DNA from: Pseudoscleropodium purum
Lineage: Eukaryota > Streptophyta > Bryopsida > Hypnales > Brachytheciaceae
Assembly: GCA_963969395.1 (NCBI GenBank)
Contig: OZ017805.1
Location: forward strand, 10,912,001-10,976,000
Direction of reading: 5' to 3'
Length of the DNA stretch: 64,000 nucleotides
The translations under genes and the position numbers were made by a program. Positions within the stretch are counted from its first letter, which is position 1, and each line of letters starts with the position of its first letter. The notes beneath the pieces were generated by a model. The model did not search any database, was not told the DNA's origin, and saw only the letters and a program-made list of their open reading frames with translations. This document shows, in pieces, positions 9,853 to 22,930 of this stretch.

Positions 9853-11630
9853 CATATAGTAATCAGAGCTGAACTCTACCCCGCCCAGTTGAAGAAGGAA
9901 GGTCATATGACTGAATCGAGGATGGTAAAGATCCTAGTTGATTTCAAAACTTGGATGGGAGTTATCTTGAAGGACACATGTAAGTTACTAGGGTACCTAG
10001 ATCTGGATAAGGCCATTGATTTAAGAGGATTTCCAAAAGTCCCCAGTAATTGGTCTTTAGATACTCTAATTAGATAAGCTTTGATCTAGCAGATTTCTAG
10101 TATTTCAGTTCAGTGACAACCAGAAGGTTTGAAAGGTATTCTGACTCTAGCTACAGATCCTCCAGTTAGTCAAGCACAAACTCTAACGGAGCAAACAATT
10201 CCAGTGCCGGAGAAAGAGCCAAGTAGACAGATCGTTTTACTACAGTAAGAAGTGCCCGCCCCGATTCTTCCACTCTCTGGACAAATTGTAGCTAGGAAGT
10301 TCAAGACATCCAGATTTAATGTTCGCGACAATCTCGATGTATGGATTGAAGTGATGACGAATCTAGCCCAGTTTCATTTGGAAGACTTTTTGCACATGCA
10401 GCATCCATCACCAAAGTAAGATCATGTGGAGATCAAATTGAGTGATTTGCCACAAGCTAAGGATCCGGAGATTGAGGAAATCAAGGAGTCATTATAGGAA
10501 GAGATAGAGTCCAAGACAAAGATAGAAGAAGAAGACTCACCACTGAAAGCTCAACACGAAATAGGTGCGTAGGGGTAGATAGTTAGCAAATTGCCTTTAG
10601 TTAGTTAGGATTTTTATTTTTAGATTTTGAAACAAGTTTTCCTTATGTAGGCCTGGATTCCAGATTTCACAGGACAACTAGTTGTGAACTTTCCGGATAT
10701 TTAGAAGTGTTCATTGAGTGGTTTTTTGGTTTTTGAGGTGCCTTTTTGGCTTTGTGGGTGTTGACTTTGGTTTTGGTTTTAAAGGGCGGGCAAGTTTATT
10801 GCCCTCTCATTCCATTCTAGAGTGTTTTCAATTGTATTTCATTTCTTTCTTTAATCTAAGCCAGCAGTTGGACATTTTGGCTCTAACATCTTTGTGTCTG
10901 GAATGTGTTAGTTTGTTTGCTTGAGTATTGAGATGTGAGAAGGCTGGGTGAGGAGGATCCAGATTTTTGAGTAATTGGGCCAAATTGAGGGAGTACTATT
11001 ATAATAGTATTGGATTTATAAGTAAGTTGTGTGTGGTACTTTTGAACTACTAGAACGATAATCTGATTCATTTGAAGAATGGTGTGAATTTAGGTCCGGA
11101 ATCAAATTCGGTTTCGTGCGAAGATTAACAACTACCAACGGAAACTCCCACTCACTAGAAGGTCTACCAACGTTAGAATCCATCTAACATCTAGAAAGAC
11201 TACCCTCAATTGGTTCTGGGTTGCTTATAATCTATTGTTGTAGTGGAAGAGAGTGAGGGTAATCCTGAGTGATCTACTTGTCGGATAGGCCATCCAGAAA
11301 GTTGTGAGGATCTAGATTTCTCCTCTTTGCTGTAATACCTTCATTACTTAGGTATTTGTTTGTTTTAGTCAGTTTAGTAAGTGTGGGAGAACTAGAGTGG
11401 TAAAGTTCCTACTCCTCGAAAGATCAATAATGAACCCTCTAATGGTAAAACAAAGGAATTGAAAATCGGTATATTGAAAAGTGGTAATCAAAAACCGGGT
11501 TATACCGGATCGAGATTGAAATCCGGATAGTAGTTGAATCCGGAAAAGAGAAGAAGAGAGTAGTTGGAAGAGGAAAAAGAGATCATTTAGATATTGAAGT
11601 TTGGGAGAACATTTGGAATTACCTAGGACA

Positions 11631-13870
11631 ATGTTCCATGTCATCTTAACACAATTTTGTGTATAAAGATATTTACATTTAGATTGCTTACGCCACTTTT
11701 ATTTTAAATTTAATGAATAATTTTTTATTCTATCACATTTTGTTCTAAATACCCACCAATACTTGAACCTTAAGAATTTTTAATTGGAGCCATTTTTAAT
11801 CAACGTGTACACTAATGGAAAAAAAATGGAAATGAAAGGGGTTTGCAATTTAATGGCTGTAAATCCCAAAAGTCATGAAATTTGTAAAAGAAACCAATAA
11901 GAAGTTCTAAATATTCTCAAGTATTTAAATCTTCATTGAAATGTGGTTTTAGAATTCTAAATGTTTTAAATAATTTTTAAATGTATAGAAAGTCTTTAAG
12001 TACTAGTCTTTACATTTTGACTTTTTAAATTTGTGCCTAGACTTTTGTGTAAAGTACCTAAAATTCTATCTAATGAATTATTGGAAATGAAAAAAGTAGA
12101 AGTAGAAATAAAAATAATTGGAAAGGCAAAATGTAGAAGTAGAATTAAAAATAATTACAATTGGGGCATATCTATTGTGAAATAATATCTAAATATGCCC
12201 CACAATAAAAAAATTTGACGCACGTATATATATACTACAAGGTTTAGTGAAACACCAGAGTGATTGTTATACAATATGCATGCAAACACATTCTTGTTTT
12301 CTATATCTATATTGTCAACTTGTTATGACAAGGAACCTAGTAAATCATATTTTAAAAATTATTAAAGATTAAGGACATAAAGACAAAATATACATTTATC
12401 TATATTTGGCAAAAATATAATTTCAAAACAAAATTCTATTATTAATAGAAGTCTACAATTATTCAACTTCTAGTACAAATGGTGTGATATTTGTAATTGA
12501 AAAATGTTATAATTTAAAAAAATATGTACAATAGGGTTTTGATGTCTCTATATTTTTTTATCTACATTCATTTGGAGTATATTAGAGGTCCTTCTAATGA
12601 ACATCCTTTGTAACTAGGATAATGTATAGAACAAAATATTTGTTTTCTAAATGACCATGTTTTCCAATAAATAATCACTTAATTTTTCTTATAAAATAAA
12701 CGAATTTTACATATATACATACAAGATACTCCTAGTCTTCATGAAAACTACAATGTTAAATTCCGCTTGTATTTTCAAATGAAACACATATTTTTAAAGA
12801 AACACAAGGAGTTTACTATTTGGTTGTAAATTATAGACATTCTTATAAATATTTGTTCAAAAACACTCATGATAAAAATTAGTCTAATTTTGAAATCTCT
12901 TTTTCTAAATGTGATTTTAACAATTATATATAAATAATATAATATCCTATACTCATTGTCCTATGATTACCATTTATTGGTGATAGATGTGTCTAAAAAA
13001 TATATAATTTAATTTTGAAACTTAAAGGAACAATCTAATGTAAGTACATTATACAATGATGCTTGGTTGCTTATGGCAATTCAAATATATGAATGATGGA
13101 AAATATAAAAAATGCTTTTCAAAATATTATGAAGATAAACATAATTGGCTCACAATTTGAATGGTGGCCTCCACACTCATTTGGTGCTATAATGAATAGA
13201 TGATGAGAATACATGAATGTTATTTATTAACAACATGGAGTATAAATTTCCTCTTTGAAATATTTAAAGTGAGGATAATTATAAGTTGTAGCATGTTTTG
13301 AGCATACTATTTAAATTCTTTAAGTTATTTCATTTGAAACAATAGTATTTCCATGTATTTAGTAACAAACTTAACTTACACTTAATATACATTTATAGAG
13401 TTTAGACATGTTTTCTCTTGTAAACTCATATTTTATTCGGTCACCTCTATCCATTAGGGTTTAGTAGTCATGTGGGATTGGAAGATTTAGAATTTGAGTT
13501 TAAATCCCTTCATGATCCAATATTATAGTATTTTTTTGTGTAAGTTTGCCATATTGTTGTATTCTCTTTTTTAGCATGATGTCTAATATATCTAATTTCT
13601 TTGTAAGCTTAATACTTATTACAATAGATTGATTCAACTTATAAAAATGTTAGACATTCTAATTCTAAAATAACAATAAATATCAAAATTATAATTAAAA
13701 ATCACAAAAGCAAATTTGAATGTGGCAAAAGACTAGCAATTCAAAATGAAATGTAAATTGATAAACCATATTCTAAATTTAGGGTTTGTACATTTGCAAA
13801 TTATCTTGCATTCTAAAACCATGAACCTTGAACTTTGATTTCAATCTTAAGACATTGTCCAAAATACATA
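11631..13870. other. AT-rich interval, nothing recognised
   Basis: Long, very AT-rich stretch without an ORF of note, tRNA-like sequence or clear terminal repeats. Confidence 0.5.
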
Positions 13871-14334
13871 ACATAAATCCTAAACTCTAAATCTTAAACC
13901 CTAAATCCTAAACCCTAAGTCACTTTTATGGTTTAGAAGTTGTTTTCTATAAAAATTAGGGTGCTTGGATCCCCACTTAGAGAAACGAATGATATTTATT
14001 AGGCAAAATGTCCCTTCTAAATATTGAAAGGAAATTTAATAGCTTATTTTTAAGCTATTGGATACTAGTGGAAAGTTAGTGAATTAGTTATTAAATGCTT
14101 ATACTATCACTAGTTTCTATACCCCATTTTTTTTTAAAAGGTTTTTTGAATTTAAATATTTAGAATGGGATTGTTTTATTTACCATTAAGGGTCTAAAAA
14201 TCCCTCCCTTCCATCCTTCTAATATTTAGGTCTCGTTAGGTGAAAGAATGGCCATAGATGTTTTTTTTTAAATTTTCAAGTATTGGAAAACAATGGTACT
14301 AATTTGTGTGTTTTAAGCACTATTAGCTACCACA
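13871..14334 (+). repeat. Dispersed repeat R, copy 1 (starts with telomere-like motifs)
   Basis: Opens with several TAAACCCTAAA variants and then runs collinear with 29431-29940 through landmarks such as 'gtttag/gttta' before a poly-T, 'ccctccctt', 'ccttctaatat', 'gaatggccata' and 'caatggtactaattt'. The copies are diverged with indels. No coding signal. Class unknown. Confidence 0.6.
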
Positions 14335-14869
14335 AAAAGCCTTATTCATTGAATTGAGACAAAGTGCTAACTTTGAGACTTTGAAAAATGAGTATAAAGT
14401 ACTATTCAAGTAATAGTTGTTGAACCCAGTGATAAATACAAGCAAACATCCAATAGAAATTCAAAGTCTTAAATATGTTGCCTCTTCTGAATTAAAAGAA
14501 ACAAGACCCACGGCCTCCATTCATCCATCCATCCATTGAGAAGAAGACGTAAACTAATGCTCTACATAATTTTCCACAAAGCAGTTGCTAGAAATGTTTG
14601 AGGAAATTTTAGTACACAAAGTTTTACTTCATTGATAGTTTGATTACAAAAAGAATATGTAACTTTTGCTCACAATGAATGATCAAAGTGAATGAAGTAT
14701 GAAGCTTTTTTCATATTAACCTCTAAAGTCAATGAAGTATAATTAAGCCTCATCACTTGCTAGAGTGCATGTAAAGGCTTGTTGTACAATAAGGGGCATT
14801 TAGGTATTCTAAGTACTTTTTTATGTTTATTTATTATGCTATTAATAGTAATTGAGGGATAGAAGCCGA
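14335..14869. other. Interval without recognised gene
   Basis: AT-rich; contains only a short ATCC repeat (about 14520-14535). Confidence 0.45.
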
Positions 14870-17800
14870 AGCCTTCAAAAACTTGAGCCGCTAGTCTGGG
14901 CCTCTATATTGGCTATACATTTGCTCTTGGTTGTCTCTATTGCTTTTAGCTTCGCAAGGCCTTTGAAAATATCTTCGCATTAAGTGTGATGATGTGGTTG
15001 ACTATCATTGTCTTTTGCACCATAGAAGTCGAGACTCTTGGATCCACCATCCTTTTGCTTTTGCTTATTGACGTTCTACGGGACCTCAGAAGTAGGAAGT
15101 GATCTGGACCCTCAAGGAGGTAGCTTGGATAGCAACGCATCAACATTGCCTATGTATGGAATTCAATTTCTAACAAATTTGGAGTCCAAAGACCATCGAT
15201 GTTCTCTGAAAATCTATTGATGGAAAAGAGTGTCAGCAAAGAAAGTTCATCTAGCTCCCACGGATTGCAACAATTGAGCCGACTCATCCTTGAGTCAAAG
15301 AGAGGGTTTAGAACCTATTGCTTCTAGCGACGCAATCCTTGCCTCAGCCTTTAGTAGAGATGACACTTTTTGCCCCACGAGGTGGACACAAAGAAGTGCA
15401 AATGGAGACGAAAGAGTATCTTTGAGGCAAGGATATCCCAACACATTGTGCATGCGAAGGTTCAATTTGCAACTTGTAGTCGAGTTCGTTTGTGAAATGG
15501 GGGAGAAGGAGCCTCCTCGACCTGACGATGCCCATTTCAATGGAGAAAGATAATAGATGGGAGTTCTTGGAGGTCTACGGCTTGGAGGGATGTTGATGAC
15601 ACCATCTTCAATGTTCTCCTTTGAGTAGTCTATGGCCATAGACGCCGCGTTGACTGTAGAATGCAACATGTAGGGCTTTGAACGGGGCTCATATCACAGC
15701 TCCCACCTTCGGATTCCAATTTGGTCAACATTGATTTTTCTAAATCGGAAAGGAGACTCCCAATCAACCTTTGCCTTTTCTGTGGTTTGAAAAATTAAAC
15801 CTCTTCGAACACCATTAACTACATAGCATACAAAGCCATCTACATTATCTCCCACCAAAAGATAAATTTAGGAACAAACAATTTCAATGCAAAAAAATTT
15901 GGATACGCATGCACAATAATTCCCGAAAGACAAGTCAAAATTTTTGTGTGAAATAGTATCCGAATATATTATTTAAATAATAAAATGTAGCATACAAAAT
16001 ATAGAAAAAATAAAATGTCATCCTATAGCAAATGCCAATCTACAAATGGGTCTACTTCTTATGTTAGCTTGGCTCTATAACTAAGCCTATTTCATGAAGC
16101 TTGTACTAGACCCCCATGAATTGTGCGGACTCTCTCATGCCCTCTATAATCTTCTTGAGATTATAGTCATCCACAACTAGAGGGTTCACGCCAATCTGGT
16201 TTTTGTTCATACACTAATGCAATTGCCCATGTTGGTAGAGGGAATCTAGACCCTTGAGCTAGGACAGAAGTTTCTCTATGAGGCCATTGTCCCTTTGGAT
16301 CTCGTGGCTTCACATGCTAGCCTACTGGAGAAAATGGCATTGCCATTTTCATTATAGACACTCTTGTTGGGAGAGTTGTCAATGAGAATGGTATTGTTCA
16401 TAGTGAAGGAGAAGCCTCCACTTGGATTGTTGAACAAGGCCTCGATAAGATCTTTTAGGCAATGGATTTTTGAGAATTGAGATGAAACAACTCCCTCAAA
16501 GCAAACTCTATCTTTATGCATTGGTCCTAACTAAGGATATTATAAGGTGGCTTACACCTACTGAACAAGTGTCCCGCAATGCCCTCCGCATTCTGCTTAA
16601 ACATTATGGTCTACACTAAGATCCAATCCACAATCTTTGAAACCTACTAGGGGAATACGTCCAAGTTCTATCAAGCAAATATTGCCTTGGGCCTAACTAT
16701 GGTGGGTCTTTTGTGGCAGAGAACTTTGTCTTTGATCTGATATGGTTTGAATTTCTCCCCATACAACTTCATGGCGCTTTGACAAAGCATGTTGTTCAGG
16801 TCGAAGACAATGTTCAACCATTTCCTCTGCACTAGCAGCACTAATGGAGGCACATTCCTCAACACAACTTTTCTTCCACCCTCTGATTCTACTTGATCAA
16901 AAGAAGACAACAAAGAATTGGAGTTATCAGGTGAAATGCAAAAGTGGGAGAGCTAGTAAGCATATTTTTGCATTAAATTCCATTAGGCAAATATAGCCTC
17001 CTATTAGGGAGCGCTTTCATTGGCAGCGGACAGTGTATGCTTTTATTTTTTTCAAATTGCTAAATCAAAACATCAAAAGCCGGATTCAATTAGCCCTAGG
17101 ATGCAACTAAATGAATAGATGTATGAAAATTTCTATATTTTATTTAGAAAGATTATACATAATACATTTTCAAAAATATTTTCTTGGAACTATAGCCAAA
17201 AAAGTTGTACACTCAATGTTGAAGACTATACTACACTAGATCACAAAAGAGATGCCACAAATGGTTTTGTTGTGCGTGTCATCCAACAAAGGAATGGCCA
17301 CGCCATCTTGTGAAGTAGCGTATACAAAGATGAAATTTGACAATTATTTCACAATTTGCCTCTACTAGAGGTAGAGAAAAACATGAATGCCTTCAAAGAT
17401 AGTAGACTCAATCAAATCCATATGGCTCAGAGGGTTGTACTTGTGTCAACTTAGACGCATGAGAAGTTTCCCATGCCACTGCTGTTGATGTTGGAGGCCC
17501 CTCTTTGTATTCCTTTGAGACATTATCTTGGATTTCGTAGTTGTTATCTTTGTAATCAACCTTCTCCTCCTCAATGTCTATCAGCAAATGGACTGACTCT
17601 AGAGAAGTTCCTCATGCTGGTACATTTTTGAAGGCTGGAGCTCCTTCATTAGCTTTATCCTCAAGTCAAGGATAAGTCATGGCAATCCCTACGCTCTATA
17701 TCTCCTCCGCCGTGTCCATGGCATTCGGGATGTTCACTTTGGAGGCCTCCCTTCACGGAGAAGGAATTCTCAGGAACTAGGACGTTAGAGTAGAAGGCAC

Positions 17801-18090
17801 CACCTCCATGTTGATGAGAGAAATGGGCTTGACCTTATCGTTGACTCGAGGATAAGGCAACCTAGATACCAAGTGTTGTACCTATAGGGTGGCAATAGTT
17901 GTGGCGGAGGGAGTGAGGGACCAAGCACTTTTGTTGCCATAGGTAAAGAGGAGTCCAGAGCTTAGCTTTGCAACTCGGACGATTGCGTGCTCAATGCAAC
18001 CACTAGATGCTAAACTTGGGCCTCAAGCTTATTATATTTAGCTTAAGAGTCATCTTGCACTTTCTTGAAATCGCCCTTTGATTTCTACTT
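14870..18090 (-). pseudogene. FCP1/NIF-like HAD phosphatase protein, degenerate
   Basis: The minus strand reads as one old, frameshifted coding region. Around 16805-16782 it gives FDLNNMLC, the position of the catalytic D-x-D/N motif of FCP1/NIF-type HAD phosphatases (here D-L-N). Downstream, RPKAIF and FKQNAEGIAGHLFS follow, and at about 16386-16366 ILIDNSP matches the family's L-I-D-D-S-P motif. The C-terminal DDYNLKKIIEGMR near 16160 completes the domain. Further 3', 15669-15295 is an unbroken 124-codon stretch (INIPPSRRPPRTPIYYLSPL) and coding-like sequence continues to about 14870. Upstream (17360-18080) Ser/Pro-rich fragments occur. Multiple stops and shifts rule out a working protein. 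The family dephosphorylates proteins such as the RNA polymerase II tail; this copy's role is unknown. Confidence 0.6.
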
Positions 18091-19433
18091 CTTCTTCTTC
18101 TTCTTCAATTATAAAAGGGAATTTTTTACCTTGTTTTAGAAACTACACATTGCGTGAGGTAATAGCTTTAGAGCTTTTTACCATTTTTAATATGATTAAG
18201 CCATTCCAATGTTGGATTTTGTGACATGAAATTTCTTTCTTTTTGATCATTTACTCAACCCTAGGAGTTCTCCTAAATGCACATATATTAGATTTTATTT
18301 TTCTATTTACAATCCCAGCTATGGTTTTGCATGAATTTTACTAAATCATTTTAGTGATGACTTCTCCAAGCTGGATAAGTTAAAAAGAATCCTTTCTATA
18401 GGCCTATCTTCATTTGGAAAATCAACCATAAAGATTTAATGGATTTTAAACTTGTTACATGCATGAACTTCTATGGTCTATAACATCATAGATTTTCATT
18501 CAAATAATTTTGAATTAAGGCAGGAATGACATGGGGCTAAATCCTCCCACCCACCTACTATGGGTGGTGCCTAATTTAGTAATCACTCTAGCTATGAGTG
18601 GGTAGTTATTACTCACATACATCTTTAATCACTCATAGAATGTTGTTTTCCCTCCCACAGTCTGAGGGTATATAAGCCTCTTGGTCTTCCATTAGCATTC
18701 CTCTCTTGCTTGCAAGTGCGACGATTCACTGTGGTGTGAGTTTGGAGATAGTTTGTGTGCAACTCTTGAGCTTCCAGGGTGAAGGAAAAATGGCAAAGGT
18801 CTCTTTCGCTTTGGTGTTTGGGATTATGTTGCTACTTTGTTACTTTGTGTTTTCAATTAACTATGTTTTTTATGTGACTTGTTGGGTTTGTGACATAGAT
18901 AGCAATTGGCTTCAATTGTAGACACGTGTTGCATCCTCACTCACATTACATTGGTTCGTTTTGTATTTGGGACGGGTACAAGTGAGGCTAAGCCTTCAAA
19001 TCCGACTCTTCCGATTTAAGATTCATGGAGCAATTTTTTTCATGCACATGGAGTCCTTTTTGGACACTTCCTTCTCTTGTGCTATTACTTTATTATTAGA
19101 TATGGACGGGATGTAATGTACTTGTGATTCTTATGGAAAGACTCAGGACTCATATGTATCCATAAGGATCTTTTCTTTTCTTTTCCTAGATGTCTATTTC
19201 AAAGTGATATTTGTGAAACAAAAAGCCACAGTTCTTTGATTTGGTTTATGATTTGATGTAAAGCTGATATGACTCATTTTTAGCAAGAAGTTAGGTTATT
19301 GAAAAAGTGAAGCCCTATATAGGGATGTTTCAGTAAAAGTATTGTCTTAGCAATGATTACAACCACCTCCTTGAGCTCTCTTTCAAACATCTCTTTCTCC
19401 TATTTTAGACCGATTCTCTTCCATGAAGATGAT
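18091..19433. other. Interval with TATA-like box and small hydrophobic ORF
   Basis: TATATAAG at 18669 is followed about 120 bp later by an ATG at 18790 opening a 44-codon, very hydrophobic frame (MAKVSFALVFGIMLLLCYF). The arrangement resembles that near 30412, where a TATA box precedes another 'gatggcaa' start, so both may be promoters of a repeat. I cannot define element ends and do not claim a gene. Confidence 0.3.
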
Positions 19434-19530
19434 ATGGTGGATGTAATTGTTGATATAAGAACATGGTTTGTTACATTAGATGTCTAAAAAACCTCATCAA
19501 CTTAGACACAGGTTTCTTCTAGTGCATTTT
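19434..19530. repeat. Short dispersed repeat shared with 42128-42250
   Basis: Shares 'gtaattgttga', 'ttacattagatgt', 'catcaacttagaca' and 'caggtttcttctagt' in the same order with the stretch at 42128-42250. The second copy has a small extra insertion. Identity unknown. Confidence 0.55.
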
Positions 19531-19559
19531 GGGTCTGAATAACGCTTGCGATGCATTTA

Positions 19560-22197
19560 CAAACTCATTGCCTTTCTTAAAGAGGAAGAGCAAGTGCACG
19601 TCTGGGATGTTTTGACACTAATTGGTGACATTTTTTAACATCTCCACTTTGTTGGGGACATAGGTAGTTCACACATATTTATACTATCCTAGTTTTGACG
19701 ATGCATAACACGTTGCATAATGAACTTCCTCTACATTCTCTAGACTCCAAACATTTGGCATAATAATTTTGGGGGTCATTTTATGAAACAAGATGTCAAG
19801 GAAAGGATCGATGTTGCTCACAATATTCTTGGAGGATGTTCTTGGCACCTCTCTAATGTCAATGACGGCAAGGTTCACTTTTTTGGAGCAATAGTGGTAG
19901 TGAGTACTCAACACCATTGCTTTTGCGTTGATGTCGATCCCCTTCATCTACACTCCTCCCAAAAGTTTAGGAAGTTGATACTTCAACTTCATGAACCTTA
20001 TAAACATATAAAGGACCTCAGGCATTTCTTTCTTCAAATCCTTAGTCTGTCTGGTCTATGTATCATTTCGGAGCCGCTTCTTAAAGTAGTCGGCTTTTGG
20101 GTGCAATAGAAAAAAGTCCTACAACATGGAGGTGAACCTATGCCTTGTTTTCCATACCTTCCAAGCATCATGCACAACGTCCTCTATGTTGTTGATGAGC
20201 ACCAATAAAGGCTTTAATTCCAACAAATCTTGAATGACAACTTTCTTCCTTTTCCTCCTTTCTACCTAATCCATTGCTGTCATGTTGTCACACACGAGAA
20301 TCTTCATTATCGAAATAGAGACTTTTGGACTATATGCATTTCATGTTGGTGTCTCACCAAGCAAATGTTGTGCAAATGCGTTGTAGTCTATCTATGAACT
20401 AGCTTTAATGTTTGAAAAACTCTCTTTTCAAAGACATTACTTTGATTTTAAATCCTTTCAAATCCTTAAACCTTATCAAGGAAATAGGATCAATCAACTT
20501 GCTGTTCATATGCATTGTCAAGAACTTCTGCTAGTGCGCAAAAAGTTCATTCAATAAGGTTATGATCATGATTTCATTTTTGAGATCTACAATTTTAGAT
20601 ATAGAGGCACCATTCCTATCGAGATTGATATTTTGGAATTGCTTGATAATTGCATCCATGAATTTTTGAAAGTCAACGAATTTAAAATGTTAATAAAACT
20701 AGTTTAAATCTGATTATCCTCAATGGCTCAACACGATAAAACAAGTAATGAATTGAGAAATGGTTATCATCGACTTGACAATAGGACTGGAATGAAGATG
20801 GCTACTCTATAATTATTTACATTGTAAATTGAATTATTCTTCCTCTTTGTATTGTTGTTCGCTTCGTTGGTGGCATGTTTGTACATGATCCAAATGTTCC
20901 GACATGCAATGATTTGGTTCCTCCAAGTTGACTAGGCATAATTCAAATGATTAGTAATGTTATAATATTTTGAGATGTTTTGTAACTTTGTGTGATCCAA
21001 AGACCATACGATGAAAGCATCCCATGTCTGCAGCTTTATTTTTCTTTCCTCCTTGCAATCTTCGTTTTGAAGCTGTTAGGATGCAGTTCTATTGTGTTGG
21101 CCATTAATGATCATGAATAAGTTGTCCTTAATATCATCCCACTTCTTGGGCTTCTTTTTTAGCAGTTATTGGTTTTTATCGACTAGCGTGTGGCAAATTT
21201 TTTAGCGTTGCTTAACATCAATGAGCTAAATCAGTTCTTTTTTAACAACATCAATGATGTCTCTTTACAAAGTCTGAATGACATATTGGTCACTCGCGAT
21301 TATGCATTGATTAATAGGGACAAAAACCGTCTCCATGCCATTTAGGAAACAATCCTCATACTCATTCCAAAATTTCTTTTGGATTATAGCAAACTTCTCG
21401 TAATCCGGTTATGGTTTTGCAGCTGACAATGTTCTTGCAAAGACCATCATCAATGTTAACGCAAAACTACCCCCCTCTGTATTTCCACTCGGAAGACTCT
21501 TCTTCCTCTTCTTCCTAGTTTCAACCCCCTTGGATTGTGTAGCATCTCGTTTCTTGGGCTCTGACCTTACTTGACCAGGACGTGCCCCTCTACTTCCTGA
21601 TGTGCTAATTCCAGGCATTGACCTTGGTGGAGTATATGATACCTAGGCAGTGTTACTACCTATCAAAGGTTGTACTTCAATGTTCTCCAAAGCATATCGA
21701 TCCAACATTTGGAAAATGAGCTATAGTCTATGGGCATTCGACTTGGCTGTACTATCAACCCAAGGAGCATATCAATTTTTTTCAAACTCCTCATTGAAGA
21801 ATTCCATTTAAGATCCTTCAAGAAATGTCATGAGGTTGTCGAGGTTGAACTTTGCGTGGGCTAAGTGAACATTTATCACAATGGAGTGGTGGTGCTCCTT
21901 ATATTTTTTGTTGTTGTCAATGACATAGTTCTTTTGGTGTTCTTCAATCAACGTCACCTTCTCTTTTAAGTTCCATGTGTAGCAGCTCATCTTCCCCTAG
22001 ATTGAGTAGTGGAGGTAAACATAGTTCTTCCAACAGTTGACACCAAAAGTCCACGAGCTGATGTGCTCTTTAAACTCCCATAATATCTCGGACATATCCT
22101 CCATTTCATCAATGAAGGGTTCGTCATTTAAGGGATTGACAAATAGGTTAAGGTGAGCCTAAATCAAAAAATAGTCATAGTCTTTGAATTGCGCCAT
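19560..22197 (-). pseudogene. Unrecognised minus-strand coding relic
   Basis: From an ATG at 22197 the minus strand reads MAQFKDYDYFLI, then continues in mostly one frame to about 20950 with scattered stops, including EILWEFKEHISSWTFGVNCW, a basic low-complexity segment (KRDATQSKGVETRKKRKKS, near 21520) and NGMETVFVPINQCI near 21310. Shorter coding-like fragments in shifted frames continue to about 19600 (PNVWSLENVEEVHYATCYAS). Retained amino-acid texture over more than 2 kb argues for an ancient gene or transposon ORF. I do not recognise it. It lies upstream of, and on the same strand as, the FCP1-like relic, so the two could belong to one element. Confidence 0.45.
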
Positions 22198-22239
22198 TTG
22201 TTAAATCTTGGAAAAACATATTTTGAATTAGTCTTCTAG

Positions 22240-22930
22240 TTTGTATTGTCAAGTCAATGATAAATTACTTAGCTCTTATCTACTAATTTGGACTAGATTA
22301 CTTTAACCGTTGATCTCTATTATTGAATCGACAATAAGAAGAGAACACAAGAATCCAATATTTTACAAACACATTAAGTGTTTGACTCGGATAGTTTTTG
22401 AAGGGGTAATTTTAAGGTATATGCATGCTTCTTTACATTTAGATTTATTTGATGTTTGTTTGGATCACCTTCACTTGAAAATCTTACTTTTGGGGGGGGG
22501 TCCTTAACTCAAGGATAATTGCCACTTCTATAAATAATTGAGTCTAACATTTTTGTTTGACCATAAAATAAATGCAATTACTAAAGGTACGAAAATTTAA
22601 TGTTTTGATGACATAAAACAACTTCTCTTGGATCTACTCAGAGTAATATTCAAAGTTATTGTCTAGCGACAACTAGACAATAATTTAGAACTATCTAGTT
22701 TAATCAAGATTTTTTCAATAAAAATGAAATATTCAAATTCTAGGTTAGAAATGAATCATGTGTAAGTGAAATTCTTTCATGAAAAAATGTTTTCTTGAAT
22801 TCAAACTCTTAGCATATCATTGAATCGACAATATGGCATATTATCAAGTTGACGATATAGCTTTCTTATCACCTAATTTGTTTAGAATCAGTTGAATATT
22901 TGCATCTTAAGAGTCTAAACTCTAATTTCT
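22240..22930. repeat. Region with dispersed TCGAC-centred motifs, copy 1
   Basis: Short motifs of the type ATTGAATCGACAATA recur (near 22316, 22660, 22822, 22842), some self-complementary (ATTGTCTAGCGACAA). The same motif cluster is denser at 35300-36260, and one also lies near 20765. No gene is present. Confidence 0.4.

Larger units (their letters stand above)
7157..10497 (+). pseudogene. B1 gag-like ORF relic, interrupted by a MITE and a solo LTR
   Basis: Broken frame homologous to the element A protein. Recognisable pieces are IGCVRLLDRL (A: MGCVGFAEKP), MIQELIYGFPNQYE (A: MVKELLGKLSNQFD), KNKRHRRVL (A: DDRHRRLLQ), a YLFHLYDHKE piece, an acidic run before KRRKS, and a coiled-coil segment ending near 8468. 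After the solo LTR it resumes at 9889 with SRMVKILVDF (A: FRMVRILADF). The C-terminal section (about 10130-10497) is longer than in A and contains a conserved NLDVWIEVMTN block shared with B2. Stops are often TAG, TAA or TGA where Gln, Trp or Arg is expected. Confidence 0.7.
6706..11630 (+). mobile_element. Element B1, old relative of element A (nested insertions inside)
   Basis: It aligns by eye with the sequence at 47906-51452 through a leader, a decayed ORF related to the element A ORF, and a 3' section. Near 11430 'cctctaatggtaaaacaaag' matches element A 'cctctgatggtgaaacagag' in the same relative place, so A and B share overall architecture, not only the ORF. Ends are approximate: a possible TGTAG start at 6706 and loss of recognisable similarity near 11.6 kb. 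It contains a hAT-type MITE (7631-7866) and a solo LTR (8564-9852), both with intact target duplications, so both arrived after B1. Confidence 0.6.

Noticed and set aside
18706..18921. 71-codon hydrophobic ORF as a secreted-peptide gene
   Set aside because: No conserved cysteine pattern, no second intact copy and surrounding sequence looks repeat-derived.
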